64,000 bases of DNA from Maribacter thermophilus. GTDB lineage: Bacteria; Bacteroidota; Bacteroidia; Flavobacteriales; Flavobacteriaceae. Below the pieces are notes generated by a model. The model worked only from the letters and a program-made list of their open reading frames with translations. It was not told the DNA's origin and ran no database searches. The position numbers and the translations under genes are program-made. Positions 17,860 to 26,356 of the stretch are shown in pieces; positions within the stretch are counted from its first letter, which is position 1; every line of letters begins with the position of its first letter. Where the stretch lies: positions 3,594,769 through 3,658,768 of the forward strand of contig NZ_LDAS01000001.1 of assembly GCF_001020565.1 (NCBI RefSeq), written 5' to 3'.

Positions 17860-18525
17860 TTATTTAAGTATGTTGCCATGAAACGGACAGTATTTCCAGT
17901 TTCCTTTCATTTCGGCATTGTCCACAGGGCATTTTTTGCTCGGCAAAAGGGCTACCAATGGCAAGGTGTAATTGAACTCCTTATCGGAATGTTTTACGGT
18001 AAAACTACCCTCTTTGTATTCGTCTATGGTATTGTTTCCGTTTTCGTCCTGTACCTTAAAAAGATAAAAATGCATACCATCGCCCATTTGGCCCAACATT
18101 TGGCGGAACATGGGTTTTATAGATTCCATGAGCGCTACGGCGTCGGGTGCGATCTGATCGTTCTCTAACGGCAGGTAGGTGTCGCCTTTGTCATCTACCA
18201 GCGAAAGTGATTCTCTTAAAACGGCCTCATCTGTAAAAGATGCCGTGCCGTTGTTATGGATCGCTACATCCAGACCACATACAAAGATGTAATCTTCGAA
18301 AGTAGCCACTAGTTGATCTACCGTTTCTGCGGGTATTTGTGGATTGTCTTGCAACGAAATTTTCCAATAACTTTTTGGGATCCAGAAGGCAAGGGTCATT
18401 TGGCTATTATCTTTTTCCCAGATTTGAATTTCCCTAATGTATTCGGTGAGGTTTACCTTTTGCGGTGCTTGCCCAAAAGAGGTGGCAGTAGATAGTACGG
18501 CCACCAAAAAGAATAGGTATTTCAT
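17860..18525 (-). CDS. Secreted protein with C-terminal zinc-ribbon-like motif, unknown function
   Basis: 221 aa with a signal peptide ending TSFGQ. The N-terminal part is unfamiliar. The C-terminus reads KKCPVDNAEMKGNWKYCPFHG, i.e. C-P-x(11)-C-P-x-H, a short zinc-ribbon or rubredoxin-knuckle-like element rare in exported proteins. A segment DENGNNTIDEY looks like a calcium-binding loop. Convergent with the second yceI gene, about 80 bp apart. Not recognised. Confidence 0.6.
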   Translation of the reverse strand: MKYLFFLVAVLSTATSFGQAPQKVNLTEYIREIQIWEKDNSQMTLAFWIPKSYWKISLQDNPQIPAETVDQLVATFEDYIFVCGLDVAIHNNGTASFTDEAVLRESLSLVDDKGDTYLPLENDQIAPDAVALMESIKPMFRQMLGQMGDGMHFYLFKVQDENGNNTIDEYKEGSFTVKHSDKEFNYTLPLVALLPSKKCPVDNAEMKGNWKYCPFHGNILK

Positions 18526-18664
18526 AAAGTACGGTATGGTTTGTTAGTGTTTTTTTGCCAAGGTAAATAAAATTGAGAAAGTGCTTACGGAAAAATAGGT
18601 GCAAGGTTGGGTATTTGGTTTTGTATGGGGGATAGTTTAGGGGTTGTGGAGGGGTGATTTTTTA

Positions 18665-19552
18665 TTATTCTTCTGTTTGATAGTTAGTTCCATTGTTCTT
18701 TATTTTAACGGTTTTCCCATTTTTTTCTACTTTAAAATACTCTAAGCAATATGGAATTTTATCTTTTAAAAAAGCTTTACGTTGGTCTGTTAAATAACTT
18801 GTATTATCAACAGCTTGTATTAAATTTTGCAATTCCAATATTTCATCGGCGAAGGGCCCAATTTTAAATGTTGGATTTAAATATTTTGCAAAATATTTTC
18901 CATTTTTCACTTTACAAGTAACATAGTTGTTAAATAACTTTGGTTTAATCCTATCATAGGACATTAGAATTTTGTCATTGTCAAATAATGAACCACGTTT
19001 TTGTGTAAGTATTCTATCATTTGTAAATTCTTCCCGACGGCCATAAATTAATACAAATCTAGGTTTAAATGTTAAAGATGTTAAATCTTGAGGGATTGAA
19101 AAGTCTCGATAAAAACTTAAAATATTTTCAGGCCTTTTTAATATTGTTTGCCATTCTTCTAATTGGTTTCTTGCTTGTGAAAAATGACTTGTTGGATTAC
19201 CATCTTTTTTAAAATATTTCTTGGAAGGAGCTTCAATTTCTATAATTATTGGAGAAAAATAAACGCTATCGTTTGCTAACCACATAAAATCAGGAACTCT
19301 TTTAATTAAACCAGTTATTTGAGGTTGTGTAATTAGACAATTTAAGTGAGGGTTGTGACCAGATTGTCCCAATATGGAAAATTCATCTCTTGCTCCTGGC
19401 ATAAAGCAGGGGTTTCGTTCGAAGAATTTTTGAAAGGTAGTTTCGTCATGAGAAGAATTGTGTAAAAGATACTGAAATTCTTTTTCTGCTTTAGAAATAT
19501 ATTCTTCATTCGAAAGAGTTTTAGGTGCGTTTTTCGTGAATTCGTAGGTCAT
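18665..19552 (-). CDS. Shedu-type (SduA, DUF4263) anti-phage protein
   Basis: 295 aa from the ATG at 19552 (MTYEFTKNAP). An upstream in-frame start at 19615 would add 21 residues without support. Features of the DUF4263 nuclease family are visible: an N-terminal EKEFQYLLHN...FQKFFERNPCF module, then IKRVPDFMWLAND and PIIIEIEAPSKKYF, giving the D...E-x-E core of a PD-(D/E)xK-like fold, then TSHFSQARNQLEEWQ. Shedu is a one-gene defence system that cleaves DNA during phage infection. The gene is clearly more AT-rich than the nitrilase and zinc-ribbon genes beside it, which suggests transfer. No other defence gene is next to it. Confidence 0.75.
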   Translation of the reverse strand: MTYEFTKNAPKTLSNEEYISKAEKEFQYLLHNSSHDETTFQKFFERNPCFMPGARDEFSILGQSGHNPHLNCLITQPQITGLIKRVPDFMWLANDSVYFSPIIIEIEAPSKKYFKKDGNPTSHFSQARNQLEEWQTILKRPENILSFYRDFSIPQDLTSLTFKPRFVLIYGRREEFTNDRILTQKRGSLFDNDKILMSYDRIKPKLFNNYVTCKVKNGKYFAKYLNPTFKIGPFADEILELQNLIQAVDNTSYLTDQRKAFLKDKIPYCLEYFKVEKNGKTVKIKNNGTNYQTEE

Positions 19553-19788
19553 TTTTTGAGTGTTAAAAACTATAATTGTTATCTCATTAACACCTATATT
19601 TATACTAGGTATCAAGCTCTAATATGCGTTGCGGGGAAAGCGGACCAAGGTCCGTATTTGCAATTTAAAAATTCTTACGATTTTTTCTTACAGAAAAGCG
19701 TAACTGGTAGAAAAACAAAAAGTTATTGGAAGAAGGGGTGTGGTTTTTGTGCCCGCCAAGGCCAGCTGCCGTACACCAAATTTGTATG

Positions 19789-20727
19789 TTATCTTTTTGG
19801 TGTAGGGTTTTCTTTGACCATTTCTGGTTGTTTGGCCACGTTAAAGTCAAAAATATCGTTTCTGGCATAATGGCCTATGACGTCAAAATCTAATTTGCTT
19901 AGGCCGATCTCTTCTAAATTCAACTCGGCCACCAAGGCACCGGCTTCACCAAACAAGGGGCCTGCGATTATCTTGCCCATGGGCGAAACGATCACGCTGC
20001 CACCGGGGCACATGTTTTCTGGTTGGTCCGCTACCAAAGAACGGTATTTTTCGGGGTACATAGATTTTGTAAAAAACTGGTTGCAGCCCAGTACAAAACA
20101 GCGGCCCTCTAGGGCAATGTGCTGCATGGTGGCGGTCCATTCCTTTCTAGAATCGGCCGTGGGTGCAATGTAGATCTCCACACCTTTTTTATACATGGCC
20201 ATTCTTGCCAAGGGCATTAAATTTTCCCAACAAATAAGTCCGCCCAATTTGCCTATTTCGGTATGGAAGGTGACCAAAGATTCACCGTCGGCCTCGCCCC
20301 AAACGATCCTTTCGGTGCCCGTAGGTTTTATTTTTCTGTGTACGCCCAGCAAACCGTTGGAAGGTGAAATGTACAGCATAGAGCAGTATAGGCTTCCGTT
20401 TACCTGTTGTTTTTCGGTGACGCCGATAACCAAATATACCTGTTCTGACCTCGAGAGCTTTTCCAACTTTTTTATATCGTCACTTTCTATGTCTATGCTG
20501 TTTTTGTAAAACTCCGAATACAGTTTTCTGCCTTCGTCGGTTCTACTGCCTATAGTGGCGCCAAACGAAAATCCTCTGGGATAGCCCGGTATAAAAGACT
20601 CCGGAAAAACTATGAGTTCGCAACCTTGTTGTGCGTACTTTTTGGTCAGTTGTTCTACTTTATCCAATGTTTTGTCCTTATCAAAAAAAACGGGACTGTC
20701 TTGGATCAGGCATGTTTTTATTTTCAT
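19789..20727 (-). CDS. Carbon-nitrogen hydrolase (nitrilase branch)
   Basis: 312 aa from ATG 20727. The Glu-Lys-Cys triad is present: LIVFPESFIPGYPRG (Glu), LLGVHRKIKPTGTERIVWGEADG (Lys) and GGLICWENLMPLARMAMY (Cys). The length and the FIPGYP and GTERIVWGEADG motifs match true nitrilases (nitrile to acid plus ammonia) better than omega-amidases. Cytoplasmic. Monocistronic, transcribed toward the Shedu gene; a GCGGACC/GGTCCGT hairpin near 19640 may end the transcript. Confidence 0.88.
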   Translation of the reverse strand: MKIKTCLIQDSPVFFDKDKTLDKVEQLTKKYAQQGCELIVFPESFIPGYPRGFSFGATIGSRTDEGRKLYSEFYKNSIDIESDDIKKLEKLSRSEQVYLVIGVTEKQQVNGSLYCSMLYISPSNGLLGVHRKIKPTGTERIVWGEADGESLVTFHTEIGKLGGLICWENLMPLARMAMYKKGVEIYIAPTADSRKEWTATMQHIALEGRCFVLGCNQFFTKSMYPEKYRSLVADQPENMCPGGSVIVSPMGKIIAGPLFGEAGALVAELNLEEIGLSKLDFDVIGHYARNDIFDFNVAKQPEMVKENPTPKR

Positions 20728-20834
20728 CTGTTTCGGTTTCAAATTCTCTTTCCGGTGGTTCGGAGATAAGCAACTAATGTAGTAAATACGTACCGATTAA
20801 GAAACAGTAAGAATTTTTCTGTTGGAACAATTGA

Positions 20835-21992
20835 TCAGACAGTTCTTTTAGAGGTTATTTTAACGCTTTCGGGCTTTTTCTTGTAGGTTCTGCCATACCA
20901 CAACAACATACCGGTAACGGGTAAAGATGCGGTCAAAAGACTTACCAGAAAGGCTATAATCTTACCGGCGATACCGCCAATGGCACCGATATGGATATCG
21001 TAGTTCATACGAATGATCTTATCTGCTACTTTACCATCTTTGTATTTGCCGTACACACTGGGGGTTTCTATTTCTTCTAACGTGTTTTGGTCGAAAAACC
21101 GATAATCGGCATCGTAAAATAGACTTTTACTATTAGAGATTTCTACGTAGATACTTTCGTTTTCGTAAGTAGGGTAGTGCAGTTCGTAGGCTTCGGCGTT
21201 CGGGGATTCTTGCATCAACTTGGAAAGTAATTTATCCATAGGTTGTGCGTTTGGGTCGGTTAAGGGGCCGCTTATGTTTTGCGGAATGGTAAAAGCCACT
21301 TCCTTTTTGCCGCCTATAGATTTATATACCCCGTACATCAGCCAATTGTAAGACATTAAAGAGCCGGTAAAGGCTAATATTAATGCTAGGGAGCAGATGT
21401 AAAAACCGATTACGGTATGTAGGTCAAAGTTCTTTCTTTTCCATCGGGTGGTCTTTTTCCAATCAAACTTAAGACGCTGTTTTAGGTTTTTTCGTTTTTT
21501 GGGCAGCCAGATGATAAAACCTGAAATAATAATGACTATAAAAACTAGGATGGAGACGCCCACTACTTGTTCGCCGATACCTGCCGGTAACCATAATCGC
21601 ATATGTCCCTTTAAAATAAAGGCAAAAAATCCGCTAAGATGGTCGTCTACCTGTATCACCTCACCAGAATAGGGATTTAAGAACACGCTTTGGTAAAACT
21701 CGGGTTCGGGGTCATAAAAAATAACCTCTATGGCATCGTCCGCTTTTTTATAGAGGGTGCCGTGTATATGGTGTTCGGGGAAAATGTTCTTGGCAATTTC
21801 CTTTGCTTGTGAAGGGGTTAGAATCGGGGTGCTCTGGGGCTCTACTTTTTTATAGTGATCGTACGTACTTTCAATCTCTTCCTTAAAAGACCAACAGCAA
21901 CCGGTAATGGCCACAATAAAGACTACAAGGCCCGTGCTAAGGCCTAGTATTTTATGTAATTGAAATACGAATTTTTTAAAAGTCATGCCCAT
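20835..21992 (-). CDS. PepSY-associated transmembrane protein (putative siderophore-iron reductase)
   Basis: 385 aa with four transmembrane helices (about 12-35, 140-165, 190-215, 340-365) and periplasmic PepSY regions (LTPSQAKEIAKNIFP). PiuB-like proteins of this family sit beside TonB-dependent siderophore receptors and are thought to help reduce or release iron in the periplasm. It is the second gene after the TonB receptor with a 44-nt gap that holds a strong hairpin. Iron control is likely through the boxes upstream of the receptor gene. Confidence 0.85.
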   Translation of the reverse strand: MGMTFKKFVFQLHKILGLSTGLVVFIVAITGCCWSFKEEIESTYDHYKKVEPQSTPILTPSQAKEIAKNIFPEHHIHGTLYKKADDAIEVIFYDPEPEFYQSVFLNPYSGEVIQVDDHLSGFFAFILKGHMRLWLPAGIGEQVVGVSILVFIVIIISGFIIWLPKKRKNLKQRLKFDWKKTTRWKRKNFDLHTVIGFYICSLALILAFTGSLMSYNWLMYGVYKSIGGKKEVAFTIPQNISGPLTDPNAQPMDKLLSKLMQESPNAEAYELHYPTYENESIYVEISNSKSLFYDADYRFFDQNTLEEIETPSVYGKYKDGKVADKIIRMNYDIHIGAIGGIAGKIIAFLVSLLTASLPVTGMLLWYGRTYKKKPESVKITSKRTV

Positions 21993-21998
21993 AATTTT

Positions 21999-22024
21999 AA
22001 AGGCAACCCATAGGGGTTGCCTTT
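21999..22024 (-). other. Intercistronic stem-loop between receptor and PepSY genes
   Basis: Perfect 11-bp stem AAAGGCAACCC / GGGTTGCCTTT with 4-nt loop. It ends 6 nt before the PepSY start codon and is not followed by a U-run, so it looks more like an mRNA stability or translation element than a terminator. Confidence 0.6.
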
Positions 22025-22036
22025 GTGAAATGCATT

Positions 22037-24406
22037 TTAAAACTTAAAGGTAAAAGTACCCAATATGGTTCTTTTTTGTTGTGGCGTAACCGTGCTCCAT
22101 CCTGAGTAATAGGTTTTGTCGGCCAGGTTATTGCCTTTGATGCTAATTCTAAATTTATTGGTTTCGTAATAAAGCGATGCATTAAAAATGGTGTACCCGG
22201 GAATCATAAAACTTCCGGTGGTAGCCTTGTAATCTACCATAGTATCGTATTCCGTTTGACCGTTAAAGCCGGCACCGGCGCCAAAGTTTTTCAAAAACCT
22301 GTAGTCCGTCCAAAAGTTATAGGTAATCTCTGGTCCTGATTCACCGTACCTGTTTCCTTCCAATTGTTCCGCTGAAGGAGAATCGGTAATTTCAGAATCA
22401 TTATAGCTAAAGCCAGAGTGAATGTTTAAGCCTTCTATCGGATTGGCGTTTACCTCTAGCTCTATACCTTGGCTATTGATCTCAAGGTCTTGGGTCTGTG
22501 TGGCCCAGTAATATTTATTGTCCACATTAATGTTGTAGTAGCTTAAGGTGGCTTCTAACTTACTGTTGAACAAGTTAGATTTTGCCCCTATTTCTAACTG
22601 ATTTGCTTTTTCAACGTCATACGCCTGTAGGGTAACCTCACCAGTTTCGTAATTTGTAATGTACTGCGGATTTACATACGAAAATCCGTTTTGGTAGTTG
22701 GCGAAAATAGATAGCTGGTTAAGGATAGGCTGAAAAACAATGCCGAATTTTGGGGATAGGGTAGATTCTGTGTATTCGGTATCGTCATCGGTATCGGTTT
22801 TTCTATCGCCTTGATAATCAAATCGGTCGTAACGAATGCTTCCCATAACCGATAAGGAAGGTAATATATTGATGACATCCGATACGTAGGCCCCGAATAT
22901 ATTCTGACGGATATCGCTATCTAAATATCCAAGCCCCGATAAGGCGGCACTTAAGTTTTCCGCATTGATTTCCGGTTCGCCATAGATGAGGTCTCCAGTA
23001 ATATCGATGGTATGTAAATAACCCCAGTTAGAGCTATTGTCTATGATGTTGTAATCCAAATAATCGGCGCCTACCAACAATTTGTTCTGTACGCTACCTA
23101 TTTTAAAGGTTCCTGTAAAGTTTTGCTGTAGATTAAGGGTCTTGGTCTTAGAGTCGGTATCTTGTGCGTATAGGCTAAAGGTGTCTTCGGCACCGTTCCA
23201 CAAGTATGTGTAGTAGCCTAAAGATTTTGCTATACCTCCAGATACCAATGTTTGTGAAGACCATTGGTCTGAAATTTTCCAGGCCACTTCACCACGGTAA
23301 TTCTGGGTAATGTTCTCTATGGTAACATCGTTGCTGGTAAAAGAGAGATCGGTGTCATAGCCCAACTCATCGATAGAGTTAAAAGTAAGGGGCGCATATC
23401 TGTTTAAGAACAAAAAGGTTTCGTTGGTCTGTTCGTTTTCTGAGGCCTCGTACGAAAAGTTAAGGGTTAAGTCGTTATTTACCTTGTATGAAATAGAAGG
23501 CGCTACAAAGACCGATTTTTTTATACCGGCATCCTGAAAACTGTGTTCTTGTTGAAACCCTGTATTAAAACGTAACGACAATTGGTCGTTAGGGCTCACG
23601 TTTACATCGGCGTTCAATTTTGCAAAATCGTACGATCCGCCAGACACCGTAATTTCTCCCCCGGTGCCGCTATATGGTTTTTTTGTAACAATATTGATGA
23701 GACCACCATAAGAGGTCACCGCGCTACCGAACAAGGTTCCCGAAGGCCCTTTGATCACCTCTACACGTTCTACGTTAGAAGGGTTTATAAAACCATTTGT
23801 AATACCGGCTACGCCGTTTACCAATTGTGGTTGCACCGCAAAACCACGGCTAGAGTAATAACCCGCGCCATCGCCACTTCTACCGGTAGAGGACCACAAC
23901 TGCGTAATACCCGCTGCATTTGACAAGGCATCTTTAAAGGTATTTACCGACTGTGAAACCAACAACTGGTTGGTAATAGTGTTGTAAACTTGGGAGTTCT
24001 CTATATTCTTTAAGGGCATTTTAGACACGTAGGCGGTCTCTTTTCTAGAGAACTTATTGCGGCGTTCTGCCTCTACGATCACTTCGCTCAATATTTCGTT
24101 GCCCTCGTACAGTATAATCTCGGCAAGATCTACATTTTGGCCATTGGCAACGGTAAAAGATACTTCGCGGGTCTTAAAACCTAGATAAGAGAGCGATAAT
24201 ACATGGTCTCCGTTGGCCAGGCCGGTAATCGTAAACGCACCTATGTCATTGGTCTGTGTTCCTTTTGTAGTCTTTTTTACAAGAATGTTTACGCCCATTA
24301 AGGGGTTTCCGTAGTTGTCTGTTACTTTTCCACTTACCTGAGCGCTTTGCGAAAAAACAACATGCGACAGCAATAGTAATGCGAAACTAGATATAAAATA
24401 TTTCAT
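22037..24406 (-). CDS. TonB-dependent siderophore receptor
   Basis: 789 aa. Signal peptide (ends VVFSQ), a carboxypeptidase-regulatory-like repeat at about 22-105 (VSGKVTDNYGNPLMGVNIL), then a plug domain with TNGFINPSNVERVEVIKGPSGTLFG near 220 and a large beta barrel ending LGTFTFKF with terminal Phe. This is the FhuE/FepA-like siderophore class of outer-membrane receptors, driven by TonB-ExbBD. First gene of the iron operon; the PepSY protein follows. Two Fur-like boxes lie upstream. Confidence 0.92.
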   Translation of the reverse strand: MKYFISSFALLLLSHVVFSQSAQVSGKVTDNYGNPLMGVNILVKKTTKGTQTNDIGAFTITGLANGDHVLSLSYLGFKTREVSFTVANGQNVDLAEIILYEGNEILSEVIVEAERRNKFSRKETAYVSKMPLKNIENSQVYNTITNQLLVSQSVNTFKDALSNAAGITQLWSSTGRSGDGAGYYSSRGFAVQPQLVNGVAGITNGFINPSNVERVEVIKGPSGTLFGSAVTSYGGLINIVTKKPYSGTGGEITVSGGSYDFAKLNADVNVSPNDQLSLRFNTGFQQEHSFQDAGIKKSVFVAPSISYKVNNDLTLNFSYEASENEQTNETFLFLNRYAPLTFNSIDELGYDTDLSFTSNDVTIENITQNYRGEVAWKISDQWSSQTLVSGGIAKSLGYYTYLWNGAEDTFSLYAQDTDSKTKTLNLQQNFTGTFKIGSVQNKLLVGADYLDYNIIDNSSNWGYLHTIDITGDLIYGEPEINAENLSAALSGLGYLDSDIRQNIFGAYVSDVINILPSLSVMGSIRYDRFDYQGDRKTDTDDDTEYTESTLSPKFGIVFQPILNQLSIFANYQNGFSYVNPQYITNYETGEVTLQAYDVEKANQLEIGAKSNLFNSKLEATLSYYNINVDNKYYWATQTQDLEINSQGIELEVNANPIEGLNIHSGFSYNDSEITDSPSAEQLEGNRYGESGPEITYNFWTDYRFLKNFGAGAGFNGQTEYDTMVDYKATTGSFMIPGYTIFNASLYYETNKFRISIKGNNLADKTYYSGWSTVTPQQKRTILGTFTFKF

Positions 24407-24412
24407 TAGATT

Positions 24413-24433
24413 TATTTAGACTTAATATGAATA
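24413..24433. promoter_or_regulatory. Fur-like box 2
   Basis: TATTTAGACTTAATATGAATA on the plus strand. It matches box 1 read on the minus strand at 18 of 21 positions and lies between the predicted transcription start and the receptor start codon. Confidence 0.45.
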
Positions 24434-24447
24434 GTGTAAATTTTGGG

Positions 24448-24479
24448 CAAATGTATTTCCCAATCACAAGTAATCCAAA
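24448..24479 (-). promoter_or_regulatory. Promoter of the TonB receptor operon
   Basis: Read on the minus strand: TTTG (24479-24476), 20-bp spacer, TACATTTG (24455-24448). This is the Bacteroidetes sigma-ABfr consensus TTTG-N17-23-TAnnTTTG with good spacing. Confidence 0.6.
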
Positions 24480-24502
24480 TTATTTGTATTAAATCTAAAT
24501 AA
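24480..24502. promoter_or_regulatory. Fur-like box 1
   Basis: Minus strand reads TATTTAGATTTAATACAAATA flanked by T and A, an imperfect palindrome (TTATTT...AAATAA) directly beside the -33 element. It is placed to block the polymerase. Fur as the regulator is inferred from the neighbouring iron genes. Confidence 0.5.
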
Positions 24503-24654
24503 GAAATTTTAGGAGAGGGTGGGGTGCATAGAATAGAAGGTTTTAAATAAAGAAATATGTAGTGGTAGCATTGTCTTTTATGTGAAAGGTACTGATCAAA
24601 TGATTTTGGGCCTGTGGATTTGTAAATAAAACCGGGAAGCAAATTTATTGGTTC

Positions 24655-26268
24655 TTATGTTTTGAATTTGGGCCGGGCGTTTTTCCATCCTCTGGCCAGT
24701 TGTACAGATAAATCGTCTATAACTTGGGTCATATCATTCTTTTTGGAAAGGTTCACGGTTTCATTTGGGTCATTGATCCTATCGTACAGTTCAATGCCTT
24801 TTAGTTCTCCCCTTTTACCGATTTCAGAATTCCAATCGTACCATTCTATATAGTGATACTCTACGGTGTTAATAGAGTAGCCCATATATCTTTTGCCGTC
24901 TGCAGAAACTTTTGGTCTGCGGTGAAATTGGCTAAAGGCGGCATTTTTCCATGGTAACTTGGGATTTTTGGTAAGTGGAACAAAACTTGTTCCTTGCATA
25001 TAGTCGGGAACATCTATTCCTGCTAGTTCGCAGAGCGATGGAAATAAATCTACCAGTTCTATAATTTCATTAGATTTGATGCCTCTTTTTTCTTGGTTCG
25101 GGTATCTGACTATTACAGGTACTTTTAAATCAATGTTGTAATTGGTCATTTTTCCCCAACTATTATGGTCACCCAATTTCCAACCGTGGTCTCCCCAAAT
25201 CACGATAATCGTATTATCGTAGATATCTAATTTTTTTAAATGGGAAACCAAATCACCTAATAAGGCGTCTACATAGCTGACACTGGCATAGTACCCTTGT
25301 CTTAAGATACGGGTGGTATCCTCACTTATGTTAGAGGGTTGCGTAGGGTGTGCAATATGTCCAAAACCATCATAGTGCCTTAGTTCGTACATAGAGTTCA
25401 TTGTATGTAAGGGAGCGCCTTCGGGGATGTTAGGATTGTTGGGGAGTGGTATATCATTGCGGTCGTATAGATCCCAATACTTTTTTGGGACTGCAAAAGG
25501 TAGGTGTGGTCTAAAATACCCAAGGCCCATATAAAACGGTTTGTTCATTTTAGATAATCTATCCAATGTTCTCTTGGCCAATTCGGTCTGTGCGCCATCG
25601 TAGTACATAGTATCATGTACATCCGCCGCTTCCCATGCAGGACCAGTGTTCCAGCCGTCGGCATATCTTATGGGTTTTAATTTTAAGAGTGAATCTCTTT
25701 TTCTAGCCTGAGATTTATTTATCTCCTCGCTGATATAAAAAGTTTCCCCATCCCTATTTATCCAATCTTTTTTTAAGTATTGAGATGGCCTAAGGTCCGG
25801 TTCGTCCCAAGAAACTGAATCTGGCATATAATTATGGAAGATTTTTCCAATATTGACCGTATGATAGCCAAATTTTGAAAAGTACTGTGGCATGGTAACT
25901 GCATCGGGGTTTATGTTCCTGAATTTGTCTCCAAGGTGCCACACCCTTGTAGAATCGGGTCTAACGCCAGTCATAACACTAGCTCTAGACGGTGCGCACA
26001 CAGCAACTTGACTGAAGGCCTCCATAAAAGTAATACCTTCTGAAGCTAACTTGTCCAAGTGGGGGGTAATGGCAACAGTATCACCATATACGCCTATATT
26101 GGGCCGTAAATCATCAATCGAGACAAATAATACATTGGCCGGTTTTTTAATTTTTCCTTCCTTTTCTTTGCAACTTACCAAGATTAGGAAGATAGAGGTC
26201 AACAGATATATTATAGGTTTGAATATTGGTCTTTTTGTTTCTTTGTTTAAAACCGTTTCAGATTTCAT
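24655..26268 (-). CDS. Sulfatase lipoprotein (iduronate-2-sulfatase-like, S1 family)
   Basis: 537 aa from ATG 26268. The frame is open further upstream but those 60 codons have no protein character. Lipobox ends LVSC33. Metal-binding SIDDLRPNIGVYGD (Asp52, Asp53) and the formylglycine motif CAPSRASVMTG (Cys91) define a type I sulfatase. LRPNIG...GVRPDSTRV...MPQYFSKFGYHTVNIGKIFH is the iduronate-sulfatase subgroup pattern. It needs maturation by an anaerobic or FGE-type enzyme not in the window. Marine relatives act on sulfated algal polysaccharides, so such a substrate is a reasonable guess. It follows the CocE gene on the same strand. Confidence 0.9.
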   Translation of the reverse strand: MKSETVLNKETKRPIFKPIIYLLTSIFLILVSCKEKEGKIKKPANVLFVSIDDLRPNIGVYGDTVAITPHLDKLASEGITFMEAFSQVAVCAPSRASVMTGVRPDSTRVWHLGDKFRNINPDAVTMPQYFSKFGYHTVNIGKIFHNYMPDSVSWDEPDLRPSQYLKKDWINRDGETFYISEEINKSQARKRDSLLKLKPIRYADGWNTGPAWEAADVHDTMYYDGAQTELAKRTLDRLSKMNKPFYMGLGYFRPHLPFAVPKKYWDLYDRNDIPLPNNPNIPEGAPLHTMNSMYELRHYDGFGHIAHPTQPSNISEDTTRILRQGYYASVSYVDALLGDLVSHLKKLDIYDNTIIVIWGDHGWKLGDHNSWGKMTNYNIDLKVPVIVRYPNQEKRGIKSNEIIELVDLFPSLCELAGIDVPDYMQGTSFVPLTKNPKLPWKNAAFSQFHRRPKVSADGKRYMGYSINTVEYHYIEWYDWNSEIGKRGELKGIELYDRINDPNETVNLSKKNDMTQVIDDLSVQLARGWKNARPKFKT

Positions 26269-26356
26269 AAGATTTTTAAATATTGAAATTAGATAGATGT
26301 TAAGTGTTATGAAACAGCTGAAAAAAGTAATTTCAGTGTTTTTATCTACTTTGGTC

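Noticed and set aside
18665..19552. Restriction-modification system around the Shedu-like gene
   Set aside because: No methyltransferase or specificity gene is adjacent.
24412..24642. Minus-strand frame of 76 codons upstream of the TonB receptor
   Set aside because: It covers the promoter and both Fur-like boxes, so it is chance.
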